A stretch of 64,000 nucleotides of DNA from Arthrobacter sp. FW306-07-I (GCF_021800405.1 NZ_CP084550.1:558001-622000), one strand, 5' to 3'. Shown: positions 34,965-44,766, numbered from the stretch's first letter. Notes: generated by a model not told the origin, from the sequence alone. Translations and numbers: made by a program.

Positions 34965-35489
34965 ATGCGGATCTCTGTTCTGCAGGGCGACATTACGCAG
35001 CGGCGGGTGGACGTGGTGGTGAACGCCGCCAACGCGTCACTGCTCGGCGGCGGGGGAGTGGACGGAGCGCTGCACCGGGCCGCCGGGCCGGAGCTGCTGG
35101 CAGCGTGCAGAGAACTGCGGGAAAGCGCGTTGCCGCACGGCCTCCAAACCGGCGCCGCCGTGGCGACCCCCGCGTTCCAGCTGCCCGCCCGCTGGGTGGT
35201 GCACACAGTGGGGCCCAACCGGCATGCGGGCCAGACCAACCGTGCGCTCCTGGTGTCCTGCTTCAGCGAAAGCCTGCGGCTGGCCGACACTTTGGGTGCG
35301 CAGGAGATGGCCTTTCCCGCGGTGGGAGCCGGAGCCTACGGGTGGAGCGCGGCGGCTGTGGCGCAGGCAGCGCAGGACGCTGTGGCAGGGTTCCGGTCCT
35401 CGCACCCGGACAGCGGTCTGGAGCTGGTGGAGTTCGTACTGCACACCGCCGGGGTCGAGGCCGTGTTTAGGGAAGTGCTCGGGGTTTAA
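34965..35489 (+). CDS. macro domain protein (O-acetyl-ADP-ribose deacetylase-like)
   Basis: 174 residues. The complete macro fold: MRISVLQGDITQRRVDVVVNAANASLLGGGGVDGALHRAAGPEL carries the adenine-binding Asp (GDIT), the NAAN motif and the GGGGVDGA loop, and FPAVGAGAYGWSAAAVAQAAQDAV is the distal-ribose phosphate loop. MacroD-type proteins remove ADP-ribose or acetyl groups from O-acetyl-ADP-ribose. ATG at 34965. Confidence 0.93.
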   Translation: MRISVLQGDITQRRVDVVVNAANASLLGGGGVDGALHRAAGPELLAACRELRESALPHGLQTGAAVATPAFQLPARWVVHTVGPNRHAGQTNRALLVSCFSESLRLADTLGAQEMAFPAVGAGAYGWSAAAVAQAAQDAVAGFRSSHPDSGLELVEFVLHTAGVEAVFREVLGV

Positions 35490-35504
35490 GGACGGGCCAG
35501 AAGT

Positions 35505-36473
35505 TTAGGGATGTGCCCGGACCGCTTCGCTGAGCTCCAGGCCGCTGCGGTACTCCACGGGCTCCCCCGAGATAGGGTCCACGAAACGGATGCCGCGGGC
35601 CAGGAGTTGGAGCGGCTTGGCGTAATCGTCCGGGGCCTTGTCCAGCAGGTCCGGGTAGAAGGCGTCGTTGACGATCCCCAGTCCCAGGGAAGCCATGTGG
35701 ACGCGCAGTTGGTGGGTCTTGCCGGTGTGCGGTTCCAGCCGATACCGTGCCAGGCGGTGGGCACCCGAGGTTCCGGCCGCACCCACAGCCGTGCCGCCGT
35801 CGAACGTTTCCAGCCGCTCAATCCTGGTTTCAGCGTTCGGCTCGCCGTCGACGACTTCCGCCAGCAGGTAGCTGCGGGACTTGGTCATCCGGTTCCGGAC
35901 CACCACGGGAAATTCGACGGCGGGGTATCCCGGCGCGGGCTCGGCGGCGGAAACGCACTCGTACTCTTTCTGCACCTGCCGTTTCTCGAACAGCACCTGG
36001 TACTTGCCGCGCGTTAGCGGATTGGTGGAGAAGAGCAGGACGCCGGCGGTCATGCGGTCCAGCCGATGCATGGGGATCAGGTCCGGCAGGTCCAGCTGGT
36101 TGCGCAGCCGGACCAGGGCGGACTCCTGGATGTAGGTGCCGCCCGGCGTGGTGGGCAGGAAATGTGGCTTGTCCACCACCAGCAGGTGCTCGTCCTGGTG
36201 CAGGATGCTGAGCTCCACCGGCAGGCGGGTTTCCGGGGGCAGCGTCCGGTAGTACCAGATGAAGGTGTGGTCCTCCAGCTTGGTGTGCCGGGTCAGCGGT
36301 ACGCCGCCCTCGCCAACGATCTCGCCGGCGTCGAACCTGTCCTCGATGCCCTGCGGATCAATGTGGCCCCAACGGTGCATCATGTAGTCCATCGCGGTGT
36401 CCCACGGGCCCTCGTCCGGAAGGCGCAGGCGGGTGGCGTTGACGCCGTCGCGCACGGGGAGGGGGGATTGCAT
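35505..36473 (-). CDS. RluA-family RNA pseudouridine synthase
   Basis: 322 residues. The catalytic motif MHRLDRMTAGVLLFS holds the Asp nucleophile; LLVVDKPHFLPTTPGG, QKEYECVSAA and PHTGKTHQLRVHMASLGLGIVND are standard RluA-family blocks. There is no S4 domain. An N-terminal stretch of about 75 residues precedes the synthase core. The exact RNA target is unknown. ATG at 36473; GTG at 36476 immediately upstream is also possible. Confidence 0.9.
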   Translation of the reverse strand: MQSPLPVRDGVNATRLRLPDEGPWDTAMDYMMHRWGHIDPQGIEDRFDAGEIVGEGGVPLTRHTKLEDHTFIWYYRTLPPETRLPVELSILHQDEHLLVVDKPHFLPTTPGGTYIQESALVRLRNQLDLPDLIPMHRLDRMTAGVLLFSTNPLTRGKYQVLFEKRQVQKEYECVSAAEPAPGYPAVEFPVVVRNRMTKSRSYLLAEVVDGEPNAETRIERLETFDGGTAVGAAGTSGAHRLARYRLEPHTGKTHQLRVHMASLGLGIVNDAFYPDLLDKAPDDYAKPLQLLARGIRFVDPISGEPVEYRSGLELSEAVRAHP

Positions 36474-36545
36474 CACCGGTCCATTCTACCGGTGCCGAAT
36501 ATTGTCCTTCCTTTGAAGGCTCCCGTGACCGGTGCCTCCCCAAAC

Positions 36546-36602
36546 CGCCGGAACGGTGCGGGGACGCCGTACCGTTCCCGGGGTTCCCGCACCGTTCCGG
36601 CG
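36546..36602. repeat. perfect 17-bp inverted repeat of the CGCCGGAA family
   Basis: CGCCGGAACGGTGCGGG (36546-36562) pairs perfectly with 36586-36602 around a 23-base centre that contains another ACCGTTCC copy. It lies between the start of the pseudouridine synthase gene and the end of the MocR gene. It shares the CCGGAACGG core with the element at 18163. Confidence 0.75.
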
Positions 36603-36628
36603 ACCTCCGTGGGGAAGTTGTTCCCGGA

Positions 36629-38137
36629 TCAGGCGATGGCGACGGCGGGCGCCTGGGTCAGTGAGCGCCGAAGCTGGGGTGCGGCGTCGAGTTTGTCCTG
36701 GGCGGCCCGCAGGGCCAGCACCGCGGTCTCCAGCTTCGCCGGCGGGAGCGTGAAGGGCAGCCGCAGGTTGCGTTCGAATGCGCCGCCGATCCCGAACCGG
36801 GGGCCTGCCGCCAGCCTGATGCCAAAGTCCGGCGCCAGCACGGTAAGCGCCGTGCTGATGGGTCCGGGAAGCCTGCACCACACGGACAGGCCGCCGGGAG
36901 GCGGCGTCACCTGCCACGTCGGGAGGTGCTCCGCGAGGAGGCCGAGCAGTGCGGAGCGGTTGCGGCGCAGCGTCTGCAGCAGTGCGGGCAGTGGTTCTTC
37001 CAGCGCCCGGACCAGGTGGGCAGCGGCCAGTTGCTCCATGACGGGGCCGCCAAGGTCCAGGGTGGTGCGGGCTGCGGCGAAGCGCTGGATCATCGGTTCC
37101 GATGCCCGGATCCAGCCGGTGCGCAGGCCGCCCCAGTGGGACTTGCTCAGCGATCCGATGGACACAACGGAGCTGCTGAACCCGGCAAGGGGAGTTGTGG
37201 CAACGCCGTCGAGGTTGAGGTCCCGGAGCGTCTCATCCGCCACCAGCACGGTTCCGGCCGCCGCGGCGGCGCGGGCCAGTCGGCGGCGCTGGGCATCAGG
37301 CATGATCATGCCCGTGGGGTTGTGGAAGTCCGGGACCACGTATGCAAGTTTTGGCTGTTGCTGCGCCATGGCGGATTCCAGTGCCGGCAGGTCCCAGCCG
37401 GACTCCGCGAACGCCACCGGTACGGGACGGCACCGGGCCGAGCGGACGGCATCCAGCGCATGGGGGTAGCTCGGGTGCTCCACCAGGATGCGGTCCTGCC
37501 GGTCGGCGAGGGTGCGGATGATGATGGTCAGGGCGTGCTGGGCGCCGGACGTCACCATGATCTGGCCTGGGTGGGTCGGCACTCCGGCTGCTGAATACCG
37601 GTCCGCCACCGCTTGGCGCAGCGGCAGCAGTCCCAGGGCGTCGTAGCCGAAGCCGGGGAGCAGGGCGGGAAGCTCGGTCAGGGCCGCGGCAAAGGCCCGG
37701 TGCACCACCTCGCCGCTCGCGGGCAGCGCGGAATATGCCAGGTCGATAAGTCCCCCAGGCGCAGCCAGCCCGGGCGCAGTGAGCCCGGGTGCGGTGAGCC
37801 CTGGCGCCGGGGGGACGGCGGACGGTGGCTGGGGACCGAAGAGTGCCGGGCCGAACGGAGTGAGTTCGGGAATGCGGGTTTTGCCCCGGCTCCCTTGCCC
37901 GCTGCTGAGGAACCCCTGCTCGCGGAGGGAGGCGTAGGCCGCGGTCACCGTGGTGCGGCTGACTGCCAGGGCATCGCACAGCGAACGCTCACTGGGCAGG
38001 GCAGTATCGAGCGGTATCCGACCATCCAGGATGAGCAGCCGCACCACGTCGGCCAGTTCACGGTAGGCCGGTCCCGTTCCGCTGTTCCAAGGGCCAAGGA
38101 GGCGGGATAAGGCGAGGGCGGTAAGGGCGGCGGCCAT
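36629..38137 (-). CDS. MocR-family (GntR-HTH/aminotransferase) regulator, YczR-like
   Basis: 502 residues. An N-terminal GntR winged helix (RELADVVRLLILDGRIPLDTALPSERSLCDALAVSRTTVTAAYASLREQGFL) is joined by a Pro/Ala-rich linker with APGLT repeats to a fold-type I aminotransferase domain. PLP Lys is in SIGSLSKSHWGGLRTGW; VVPDFHNPTGMIMP and FGYDALGLLPLRQAV are typical. Such proteins control genes through PLP or an amino substrate. Its divergent partner is a YczE membrane protein, the known YczR/YczE pairing. ATG at 38137. Confidence 0.92.
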   Translation of the reverse strand: MAAALTALALSRLLGPWNSGTGPAYRELADVVRLLILDGRIPLDTALPSERSLCDALAVSRTTVTAAYASLREQGFLSSGQGSRGKTRIPELTPFGPALFGPQPPSAVPPAPGLTAPGLTAPGLAAPGGLIDLAYSALPASGEVVHRAFAAALTELPALLPGFGYDALGLLPLRQAVADRYSAAGVPTHPGQIMVTSGAQHALTIIIRTLADRQDRILVEHPSYPHALDAVRSARCRPVPVAFAESGWDLPALESAMAQQQPKLAYVVPDFHNPTGMIMPDAQRRRLARAAAAAGTVLVADETLRDLNLDGVATTPLAGFSSSVVSIGSLSKSHWGGLRTGWIRASEPMIQRFAAARTTLDLGGPVMEQLAAAHLVRALEEPLPALLQTLRRNRSALLGLLAEHLPTWQVTPPPGGLSVWCRLPGPISTALTVLAPDFGIRLAAGPRFGIGGAFERNLRLPFTLPPAKLETAVLALRAAQDKLDAAPQLRRSLTQAPAVAIA

Positions 38138-38140
38138 GTA

Positions 38141-38178
38141 GCCAGTATTTCAGACTGGATATGTAAACAAATGCCAGT
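38141..38178. promoter_or_regulatory. CCAGT repeats, candidate MocR operator
   Basis: Three copies of CCAGT lie in 38 bases between the divergent starts: GCCAGTATT at 38141, the opposite-strand form AGACTGGAT at 38152-38160, and GCCAGTTGG from 38173. Direct repeats of such half-sites are typical of MocR regulators. The binding is inferred from arrangement only. Confidence 0.45.
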
Positions 38179-38197
38179 TGGTTGCGAACATGGTTGC

Positions 38198-38818
38198 ATG
38201 ATGACCCGCAGACTGATCCAGCTCTTCACCGGCCTCGCCTTGTACGGCATCTCCCTGGCCATGTTCATCCGCGCCGGCCTGGGCCTGGATCCGTGGGACG
38301 TCTTCCACCAGGGGCTGGCCAACCGCACCGGGCTCAGTATTGGCCTGGTGGTCATCATCGTGAGTTTCCTGGTGTTGTTGCTGTGGATCCCGTTGCGGCA
38401 GATGCCTGGGTTCGGGACTTTGTGCAATGCCATCCTGGTCGGCGTCTTCGCGGACATCGGCCTGGCACTGCTCCCACCGGTGTCCCACCTGGCCGTCCAG
38501 ATTGTGCTCCTCGCGGGGGCCGTACTGGTAAACGCCATCGCCTCGGCCTGTTACATCGGCGCCGGCTTTGGGCCGGGTGCCCGTGACGGTCTCATGACTG
38601 GCCTGGCCCGCCGGACCGGATGGACCGTAAGGATGTCCCGCACGCTCATCGAGGTGACCGTGCTGGCGGCCGGCTGGCTGCTGGGCGGTTCGGTGGGCGT
38701 GGGAACGGTGGTGTACGCGCTGGCCATTGGCCCCCTGGTGCACGTGCTGCTGCCGCGCTTCACCGTGAATCCCGCACCGCGGAAGACCAGCAGGGAAAGC
38801 AGCGCGGCGAACTGTTGA
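38198..38818 (+). CDS. YczE/YyaS/YitT-family membrane protein
   Basis: 206 residues with about five hydrophobic helices. FTGLALYGISLAMFIRAGLGLDPWDVFHQGLANRTGLSIGLVVI and GAGFGPGARDGLMTGLARRTGWTVRMSRTLIEVTVLAAGWLLGG are the YczE signature. The function of the family is unknown; the adjacent divergent MocR regulator suggests an amino compound or vitamin B6-related substrate. ATG at 38198 or 38201; no obvious ribosome site, which leaves the start uncertain. Confidence 0.87.
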   Translation: MMTRRLIQLFTGLALYGISLAMFIRAGLGLDPWDVFHQGLANRTGLSIGLVVIIVSFLVLLLWIPLRQMPGFGTLCNAILVGVFADIGLALLPPVSHLAVQIVLLAGAVLVNAIASACYIGAGFGPGARDGLMTGLARRTGWTVRMSRTLIEVTVLAAGWLLGGSVGVGTVVYALAIGPLVHVLLPRFTVNPAPRKTSRESSAANC

Positions 38819-38837
38819 CTGCCTTGAACGCAGAACG

Positions 38838-39668
38838 TCAGCCAGGCGCAGGCTGGCATTTCGGGCAGAAGTAGATGTCTCGTTCCTCTTCGCCATTGGG
38901 CTTGCCCAGAAGTCCTCGCCGGATGGGTGTACCGCACTTCAGGCACGGCTGGCGTTCCCGGCCATACACCCAGTAGCCGGGCCTGCCGGCCATCCTGCCC
39001 ACCGGCATGCCACGGGTGTTGAGGATGGTGACCCGGCGTCCCGGGCCCAGGTTGACCTCCAGGAGCTGCTTGGCGTCGGTCATCATGGTCCGGACGTCCG
39101 GCACCTCGGAGACAGGCGTAGCAGGATGCACCCCTGAAAGGAAGCACGCTTCGCAGCGGTAGATGTTGCCGATGCCCGCGAGGTTCCGCTGGTCCAGGAG
39201 CGCTACTCCGATGGGGACTTCAGGGCGGGAGCGGATGCGGCGTTCTGCCTCGTCCAGGTCCCAGTCCGGGCCCAGGAGGTCCGGGCCGAGGAAGCCGACG
39301 ATGGCGTCCTCGTTAGCGGTTGCCACCACCTCCACGATGCCAAGCGAAAAGCCGACGGCGTCTGCCACTGCCGTCCGCAGCACGCACCTGGCGGTAAAGC
39401 CTGGTTTCCGCCACCTGCCGCCGGGCGGATAGACCTGCCACGCGCCTTCCATCTTCAGGTGCGAATGGATGGTCAGTCTTTTGTCTTCCGGGCTGACCAC
39501 CCGCATCAGCAGGTGCTTGCCGCGGGGGACAACCTCCTTCAGGGTCCAGCCGGCCAGGTTCAGCGTGGCGAACCGGGGCACGCGGAAATCCGACGCAATT
39601 AAAGTCTGTCCCGCCAGGGCCTCATGCAGTTGGTGGGCGGCCCGCCAGACGGAATCGCCCTCAGGCAC
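38838..39668 (-). CDS. nei: Fpg/Nei-family DNA glycosylase (endonuclease VIII-like)
   Basis: 276 residues. The N-terminal MPEGDSVWRAAHQLHEAL has the Pro2-Glu3 pair that catalyses base release by Schiff base; GKHLLMRV, HSHLKMEGAW and the H2TH region (LLDQRNLAGIGNIYRCEACFL) follow. The zinc finger is CLKCGTPIRR ... YFCPKC. It removes oxidised pyrimidines and nicks the abasic site. The GTG at 39668 overlaps the Lhr stop by 8 bases (GTGCCTGA), as in the nei/lhr pair of mycobacteria. Confidence 0.93.
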   Translation of the reverse strand: MPEGDSVWRAAHQLHEALAGQTLIASDFRVPRFATLNLAGWTLKEVVPRGKHLLMRVVSPEDKRLTIHSHLKMEGAWQVYPPGGRWRKPGFTARCVLRTAVADAVGFSLGIVEVVATANEDAIVGFLGPDLLGPDWDLDEAERRIRSRPEVPIGVALLDQRNLAGIGNIYRCEACFLSGVHPATPVSEVPDVRTMMTDAKQLLEVNLGPGRRVTILNTRGMPVGRMAGRPGYWVYGRERQPCLKCGTPIRRGLLGKPNGEEERDIYFCPKCQPAPG

Positions 39669-42600
39669 GGATCCTCAGTCCCTTCGGGGTGGAGTAGGCG
39701 CCTGCCGAGCTCAGGGCAGCAGCGACCGGGGTGTCCAGGAGGTCGTGACCGTTTACCTTCTCCATGAACAGCTTGTCCACCGCTCCGCGGGTCACCACCC
39801 CCACCAGCGCGGTAGCCGCTGCCGCCAGCACGGCGTCGTCCTCGGTGAAGGCCAGCAGGGTCTTTCCGCCGCGCTCCACGTAGAGGACCAGCGCGCCGTC
39901 CACCAGCACCACCAGCGCCCCCGCTTTCCGGCCCGGCCGGTGCCCCGTGCCGGCGTCCTCCTGCAGCGCGGGCCAGGGCAGGCCGGCACCGTAGGGGTTG
40001 GCGGGATCGGTGGCGGCGAGGGCCAGGGCCACGGGTTCGGTCTTGGCCAGTTGGTTGTCCTCGGAGTAGGAGCGGAGCCGGTCCACGGTGGCGGGAACCG
40101 CGAACTGGGCGGCGCCCAGGTGCTCGATGAAGTAGCCGCGGCGGCACCGGCCTGCTTCCTCGAGCCGCGCCAGCACCTTGTACATGAGTCCGAAGCCGCC
40201 CATGATCTGTTCCGCCATGACCGAACCCCTGGTCACCACGCCGTAACGGTCCAGCAGGAGTTCGGCGGTGGCGCGGGCATGGATAGTGGGATCGAGTTCA
40301 GGCTCCGGAAGCGCTGACCAGCGGCCTGCCGCGGTGGAAAGAGAGGCGGTACCCTGCGGTCCGTACCGCCCGCCGGCCAGTCCGGGGGAGCCCATGAGGC
40401 CGGTGCCATGGGAACGGCCCAGGCGGCTCAGCCGAGGCGCCCTGGCACGCGGGGCACGGGCTACCTGCCGGTGCGCGGTGTGGCCACCGGCGATCAGGGC
40501 GCGGACGGGGGCGAAGGTGTCGCCGGTGATCCTCCCTGCCCACGCCAGATCCCAGAGTGCTGCCACCACCTCTTGGTCGCTCAGGACGGCGTCCATGCCG
40601 CTGGCCACCTCCGTCAGTTGCCGGAAGAAGTATCCGCCGCCGTTGTTGCGCAGATGGTCCAGGAGCCGCCGGCCCGCGTCCCCCGGCTCGAACTCGGGTG
40701 CGGGGTTGAGCGTCAGCTCAGCTGAGTCCGCCAGGTGCAGGCTGATCCAGCCGTCGTTGCCGGGCAGGGCGCCTGCGCCGGACCAGAGCACTTCACCGGC
40801 GGCCATGAGTTCGTCCAGCATGGCGGGCTGGTAGTTGGACACGCGGGTGGCCAACACCAGGGGCTCCCACGCCGACGCCGGGACGGGCACCCCCGAGAGC
40901 TGGTCAATGGCCGTGATGATGCCGTCCAGTCCGCGCAGCGAGGGCTGGCCGCGGCCACCGCCTGGCGTCCTGACATGCTGCCACGCGGGCAGGAAGCGTC
41001 CGTAGGCAGCGGCATCCACAGGCTCCACTTCCGCCCGCAGGGCAGCCAGGGAACGACGGCGGAGCTTGCGCAGCACCTCGGCGTCGCACCATTCACTGGC
41101 AATGGAGTGCGGGACATCCGGCGCGGGCGCCTCAGCGGGCGGAGCTATCTCGTCAGTTGGCTGCGCTGGTTCATCAACCGGCGCTGATTCAGGAGGTGCA
41201 GTTTCATCCAACGCTGACTCTGCAAGTGCGGCTGCCGTCGAGGTGACATGTGGCCGGAATTCACCCTCCACCACGCGGCCGTCCGCTGCCAGCCGTTTCA
41301 GCGCGGTTCCCACCACGGCCACGCCCAGGCCCAGCCGGGCGGCTGCTTCGGCAGCAGTGAAGGGACCATGCGTGCGTGCGTACCGGGAGACAAGATCGCC
41401 CAGGGGATCGGCAACCGGTTCGATGAACGCCAACGGCACACCCATGGGCAACGGAACGCCGATGGCATCCCGCAGACGCGCTGCATCTTCTACAGCGGCG
41501 AAACGCTCAACCCCGCCGATGTTGACCTTGATGGCGCGGTTGGAGCGCTGGAGGGCGGCGAGGTGCGCTGCCGCTTCTGCCACGGTGGCGGCCGGGGTTT
41601 CAGGGGCTGCGGTTTCGACGTGCCCGGTTTCGAACTGCCCGGCCTCGACGGCCCCGGTTTCGGCAGGTTCATCAACAGATTCAACCGCCGGGACGCCGCC
41701 CTGCAACCGCGCCGCGGTTTCTTCAGGGGCCAGCGGACCCAGCAGCCGCAGCAGGTCCGCGACGCCTTCCATTCCGCGCGCCCTGCGGTCCGGCGCCAGG
41801 CGCTGCAACTCACGCTCGGTGGCTTCGATGACCTTGGCATCCAGGAGTTCGCGCAGCTCCACCCGGCCCAGCAGCTCGTTCAGGAGGGTGGAGTCCAGGG
41901 CCAGGGCGGCGGCGCGCCGTTCCGCGAGCGGAGAATCGCCCTCGTAGAGGAACTGCGCCACGTAGCCGAAAAGCAGGGACTTGGCGAACGGTGAGGGCTG
42001 CTGCGTGGTGGTCTGCAGGATCCGCAGTTCCCGCCGTTCCACGGACGCGGCGATGTCCTTCAAAGCGGGCAAATCGTAGACGTCCTGCAGGCATTCGCGC
42101 ACCGTTTCCAGGACGATGGGGAACGTGGGGTACTTCCGGGCCACGTCCAGCAGCTGGGCCGACCGCTGGCGCTGCTGCCACAGGGGCTGGCGTTTGCCTG
42201 GGGTCTGCCTGGGCAGCAGGAGCGCGCGGGCCGCACATTCCCGGAACCGCGACGCGAACAGGGCGCTGCCACCCACCTCCGCTGTGACGATCTGTTCCAG
42301 TTCCTCGGGATCAAAGAGGAACAGCTCGGCGCCGGGCGGCTCGTCTTCCATCATGGGCACCCGCAGCACGATCCCGTCGTCGGCCGCCATCGCCGAGCCG
42401 TCCAGCCCGTAGCGCTGGTGGAGCCGCTGCCCCACAGCCAGTGCCCACGGCGCGTGCACCGGCATGCCAAAGGGGCTGTGCAGGATCACGCGCCAGTCGC
42501 CGAGTTCGTCGTGGAACCGCTCCACCACCAGGGTGGTGTCGCTGGGGACCACCTCCGTGGCCTGTTTTTGCTCGGTGAGGTACTGGATGAGGTTGTTCGC

Positions 42601-44766
42601 CGCGAAGTCGTCCAGCCCGCTGGCCTTGCAGCGTTCGGCGGCGGGGCCGGCGTCGGAGGCCGAGAGCTCGCGGACAAAGGCGCCCAGCGCACGGCCCAGG
42701 TCCACTGGCCGCCCCAGGGAGTCACCCTTCCAGAACGGAAGCTTGCCGGGCTGCCCGAAGGCGGGGGAGACCAGGACACGGTCGTGCGTGATGTCCTCGA
42801 TCTTCCAGCTGGTGGCACCCAGTGCGAAGACGTCGCCCACGCGGGACTCGTAGACCATTTCTTCGTCCAGTTCGCCCACGCGCCGGCCGCCTTTCGGAGC
42901 GCGGGCCGGTTTTCCGTCCTCCGCAGGGGAAGCCACGCCTTCCTGCTCGGTGCCGATGATGTAGACACCGAACAAGCCGCGGTCCGGGATGGTGCCGCCT
43001 GACGTGACTGCCAGGCGCTGGGCGCCGGGCCGGCCCTCGATGGTGCCGGCGTTGCGGTCCCAGATGATCCTAGGCCGCAGTTCAGCGAACTCATCGGACG
43101 GGTAGCGGCCCGCCAGAAGATCCAGCGTGGCCTCGAACGCTGAGCGGGGAAGCGAGGCAAAAGGGGCCGAGCGCCGGACGGTGCTGAACCATTCCTCCAC
43201 ATCGATGCTGCCCAGGGCGGTGGCGGCCACGGTCTGCTGGGCCAGGATGTCCAGTGGGTTGGCCGGGATGCTGAGCCGTTCGATCTTGCCGTCCAGCATT
43301 CGCTCCACGGTGATGGCGGTGTGGACAAGGTCTGCCCGGTGCTTGGGGAAAAGGACGCCCTGGGAGATCTCACCCACCTGGTGTCCGGCCCGGCCCACCC
43401 GCTGCAGCCCGCTGGCCACCGAAGGCGGCGACTCCACCTGCACCACCAGGTCCACTGCACCCATGTCGATCCCAAGTTCCAGGGATGATGTCGCCACCAC
43501 ACAGCGCAACCGCCCGGACTTCAGGTCGTCCTCGATGAGTGCGCGCTGGTCCTTGGAGACGGAACCGTGGTGGGCGCGCGCCAGGACGGGGTCCGCCCCC
43601 GCGGAGCTTCCGGCCTGGGCCATCATGTGGGCCGGCGTGGCGGTTGACGCGGGAACGCCCGACGCCGTTGCCTCCTGGGTGCCGGAGGCACCAGCGTGCC
43701 CTTCCGGAGTGGGATCGTCCCAGCCGCCGCCCACCGCAATCAGCTGGCGTTCGGCGTAGATTTCGTTGAGCCGGGCCGTCAGGCGCTCTGCCAGGCGCCG
43801 GGAGTTGGCGAAGACAATGGTGGACTGGTTTGCCAGCACCAGGTCGACGATCTTCTCCTCCACATGCGGCCAGATGGATGCCTGCGGCTGGAGCCCGGAG
43901 GCCGGCCCGGAATCAAACGCTCCCGCGGCACCCTGCAGGTCCGACATGTCCTCCACGGGTACGGAGACCGTCAGGTCCCAGTTCTTCCTGGCGGGCGGGG
44001 CCACGATTTCCACGGGGGCCGAACCGGCAAGGAACTGGGCCACGAGTTCCTTGGGTTCCACCGTGGCGGAGAGTCCGATGCGCTGTGCGGGTTTGGGCAG
44101 CAGCGCGTCAAGCCGCTCCAGCGAGACAGCGAGGTGTGCACCGCGCTTGGTGCCGGCCACGGCGTGGACCTCGTCAATGATGATGGTGTCCACCTCGGCA
44201 AGGGTCTCCCGGGCCTTGGAGGTGAGCATGAGGAACAGGGACTCGGGAGTGGTGATGAGGATGTCCGGCGGACTGCTCAAAAGTGCGCGGCGGTCCGCGG
44301 CAGGCGTATCCCCGGACCGGACCCCCACCGTGATCAGCGGCGCGGGAAGTCCCAGCCGCTTGGCTGTCTGGGTGATCCCGATCAGCGGTGACCGCAGGTT
44401 CCGTTCAACGTCCACGCCCAAAGCCTTAAGGGGCGAAATGTAGAGGACGCGGGTCTTGCGTTTGGGCGGACGGGCCCGTTTGCCTTTGGCGGGCGCCTCA
44501 GCTGCCGGCGATTCAGGGGCCTGGGACGCAGACGCCAGGAGCCGGTCGAGTGCCCAGAGGAAGGCGGCGAGCGTCTTACCGGAGCCGGTGGGGGCAACCA
44601 CCAGCGCGTGCGAGCCGGAGGAAATAGCGTTCCAGGCCCCGGCCTGTGCGGGAGTTGGCTCGGAAAAGGCGCCCAGGAACCACTCCCGGGTGGGCCGGCT
44701 GAACTGGCCCATGGGTGCAGCTGCGCCGGAAGCACGGCTGCCGGCAGGACGCTGTTCCTGGTTCAT
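39661..44766 (-). CDS. lhr: Lhr-family ATP-dependent helicase
   Basis: 1701 residues, longer than the roughly 1500 usual for actinobacterial Lhr. Walker A VVAPTGSGKTLAAFLW is at about 57-72; IIDEVHAVAGTKRGAHL is the DEVH box; VATSSLELGIDMGAVDLVVQVESPPSVASGLQRVGRAGHQVG are motifs V and VI. The C-terminal two thirds contain the Lhr winged-helix and beta-barrel domains. Two acidic, Pro/Glu/Thr-rich insertions (around GAVEAGQFETGHVETAAPETP and ALDETAPPESAPVDEPAQPT) account for part of the extra length. ATG at 44766; co-operonic with nei. Confidence 0.94.
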   Translation of the reverse strand: MNQEQRPAGSRASGAAAPMGQFSRPTREWFLGAFSEPTPAQAGAWNAISSGSHALVVAPTGSGKTLAAFLWALDRLLASASQAPESPAAEAPAKGKRARPPKRKTRVLYISPLKALGVDVERNLRSPLIGITQTAKRLGLPAPLITVGVRSGDTPAADRRALLSSPPDILITTPESLFLMLTSKARETLAEVDTIIIDEVHAVAGTKRGAHLAVSLERLDALLPKPAQRIGLSATVEPKELVAQFLAGSAPVEIVAPPARKNWDLTVSVPVEDMSDLQGAAGAFDSGPASGLQPQASIWPHVEEKIVDLVLANQSTIVFANSRRLAERLTARLNEIYAERQLIAVGGGWDDPTPEGHAGASGTQEATASGVPASTATPAHMMAQAGSSAGADPVLARAHHGSVSKDQRALIEDDLKSGRLRCVVATSSLELGIDMGAVDLVVQVESPPSVASGLQRVGRAGHQVGEISQGVLFPKHRADLVHTAITVERMLDGKIERLSIPANPLDILAQQTVAATALGSIDVEEWFSTVRRSAPFASLPRSAFEATLDLLAGRYPSDEFAELRPRIIWDRNAGTIEGRPGAQRLAVTSGGTIPDRGLFGVYIIGTEQEGVASPAEDGKPARAPKGGRRVGELDEEMVYESRVGDVFALGATSWKIEDITHDRVLVSPAFGQPGKLPFWKGDSLGRPVDLGRALGAFVRELSASDAGPAAERCKASGLDDFAANNLIQYLTEQKQATEVVPSDTTLVVERFHDELGDWRVILHSPFGMPVHAPWALAVGQRLHQRYGLDGSAMAADDGIVLRVPMMEDEPPGAELFLFDPEELEQIVTAEVGGSALFASRFRECAARALLLPRQTPGKRQPLWQQRQRSAQLLDVARKYPTFPIVLETVRECLQDVYDLPALKDIAASVERRELRILQTTTQQPSPFAKSLLFGYVAQFLYEGDSPLAERRAAALALDSTLLNELLGRVELRELLDAKVIEATERELQRLAPDRRARGMEGVADLLRLLGPLAPEETAARLQGGVPAVESVDEPAETGAVEAGQFETGHVETAAPETPAATVAEAAAHLAALQRSNRAIKVNIGGVERFAAVEDAARLRDAIGVPLPMGVPLAFIEPVADPLGDLVSRYARTHGPFTAAEAAARLGLGVAVVGTALKRLAADGRVVEGEFRPHVTSTAAALAESALDETAPPESAPVDEPAQPTDEIAPPAEAPAPDVPHSIASEWCDAEVLRKLRRRSLAALRAEVEPVDAAAYGRFLPAWQHVRTPGGGRGQPSLRGLDGIITAIDQLSGVPVPASAWEPLVLATRVSNYQPAMLDELMAAGEVLWSGAGALPGNDGWISLHLADSAELTLNPAPEFEPGDAGRRLLDHLRNNGGGYFFRQLTEVASGMDAVLSDQEVVAALWDLAWAGRITGDTFAPVRALIAGGHTAHRQVARAPRARAPRLSRLGRSHGTGLMGSPGLAGGRYGPQGTASLSTAAGRWSALPEPELDPTIHARATAELLLDRYGVVTRGSVMAEQIMGGFGLMYKVLARLEEAGRCRRGYFIEHLGAAQFAVPATVDRLRSYSEDNQLAKTEPVALALAATDPANPYGAGLPWPALQEDAGTGHRPGRKAGALVVLVDGALVLYVERGGKTLLAFTEDDAVLAAAATALVGVVTRGAVDKLFMEKVNGHDLLDTPVAAALSSAGAYSTPKGLRIRA

